A stretch of DNA of 64,000 nucleotides from Oscillospiraceae bacterium (GTDB lineage: Bacteria > Bacillota > Clostridia > Oscillospirales > Acutalibacteraceae). The position numbers and the translations under genes were made by a program. The notes under the pieces were generated by a model. That model did not search any database. It saw only the letters and a list, made by a program, of their open reading frames with translations, and had not been told where the DNA came from. The stretch is taken from the NCBI GenBank assembly GCA_031268095.1, contig JAIRXU010000025.1:19055-83054 (forward strand). The letters run 5' to 3'. Numbering within the stretch: position 1 is the first letter of the stretch; every line of letters starts with the position of its first letter. Shown in pieces: positions 63,925 through 64,000 of this stretch.

Positions 63925-64000
63925 GGACGTTTAGCTCAGCTGGTAGAGCATTCGCTTGACGTGCGAAGGGTCAGCGGTTCGAGTCCGTTAACGTCCACCA
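63925..64000 (+). tRNA. tRNA-Val (anticodon GAC)
   Basis: Acceptor GGACGTT (63925-63931) pairs with AACGTCC (63990-63996); discriminator A and an encoded CCA end the window at 64000. The D arm (GCTCAGCTGGTAGAGC), anticodon arm TTCGC-TTGACGT-GCGAA, and T arm AGCGG-TTCGAGT-CCGTT all fold normally. The anticodon GAC reads valine codons GUC/GUU. Confidence 0.96.

Noticed and set aside
63925..64000. tRNA-Val 3' end as an integration site
   Set aside because: The window ends at the CCA, so no flanking integrase or repeated tRNA end can be seen.

Overview
The window is a GC-rich (roughly 60%) stretch of a spore-forming member of the Firmicutes, most likely an Oscillospiraceae/Ruminococcaceae-type Clostridium. 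The pointers are an intact sporulation sigma factor SigG, near-consensus sigma-A promoters with 17-bp spacers, a sodium-pumping oxaloacetate decarboxylase operon, and a purine pathway in which the PurH functions are split between a stand-alone AICAR formyltransferase and a PurO-type IMP cyclohydrolase. The assignment is inferred from gene content only.

Layout. 1-9.9 kb: end of a URO-D-like gene, then the nusA-ylxR-ylxQ-infB-rbfA-nrnA translation cluster, with three accessory genes inserted (a secreted lysozyme-like protein, a GH5 glycosidase, a zinc-ribbon membrane protein). 10.1-11.6 kb: guaB with its own promoter and terminator. 11.9-38.7 kb: the main accessory region. It starts with a type VIIb secretion set (EssC ATPase with FHA domain, EsaB-like ubiquitin fold, three small WXG100 proteins, two long WXG-type effector candidates, one ending in a CHAP domain). 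It runs directly into two PP2C phosphatases, a zinc-ribbon/FHA protein, three TPR lipoproteins, three transmembrane Ser/Thr kinases with zinc ribbons and different outer domains (solute-binding-like, TPR+DUF6273, PASTA+InlB-repeat), and a DUF4234-TPR-WG-repeat membrane protein. A decayed HEPN/MNT pair lies antisense between two of the kinase genes. 38.7-45.3 kb: sigG, an alpha/beta hydrolase and a secreted PHP protein, a 52-bp inverted-repeat element, ribF, a Gly/Trp/Cys-rich protein and a small ATPase-fold protein. 45.4-53.4 kb: gap, glyS, the oad decarboxylase operon and an XRE regulator. 53.5-60.5 kb: a lone 5S rRNA gene followed by purE-C-F-M-N-purO-AICARFT. 60.5-64 kb: an AT-richer block of four unknown, mostly membrane, genes, a PepP/PepQ-type peptidase, an orphan IS1-type InsA and tRNA-Val(GAC).

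The most notable biology is the 27-kb block that couples a type VII secretion core to a complete phospho-Ser/Thr signalling kit (writers, erasers and FHA readers), with no recognisable EssA, EssB or EsaA. It resembles in logic, not in homology, the threonine-phosphorylation control of type VI secretion. The lipoproteins and kinases are built from re-used modules (a signal-peptide+TPR cassette and an N-terminal zinc ribbon) joined to divergent, AT-richer C-terminal domains, which suggests ongoing domain shuffling.

Limits: all assignments come from reading motifs and context by eye; no database search, structure prediction or measurement was made.
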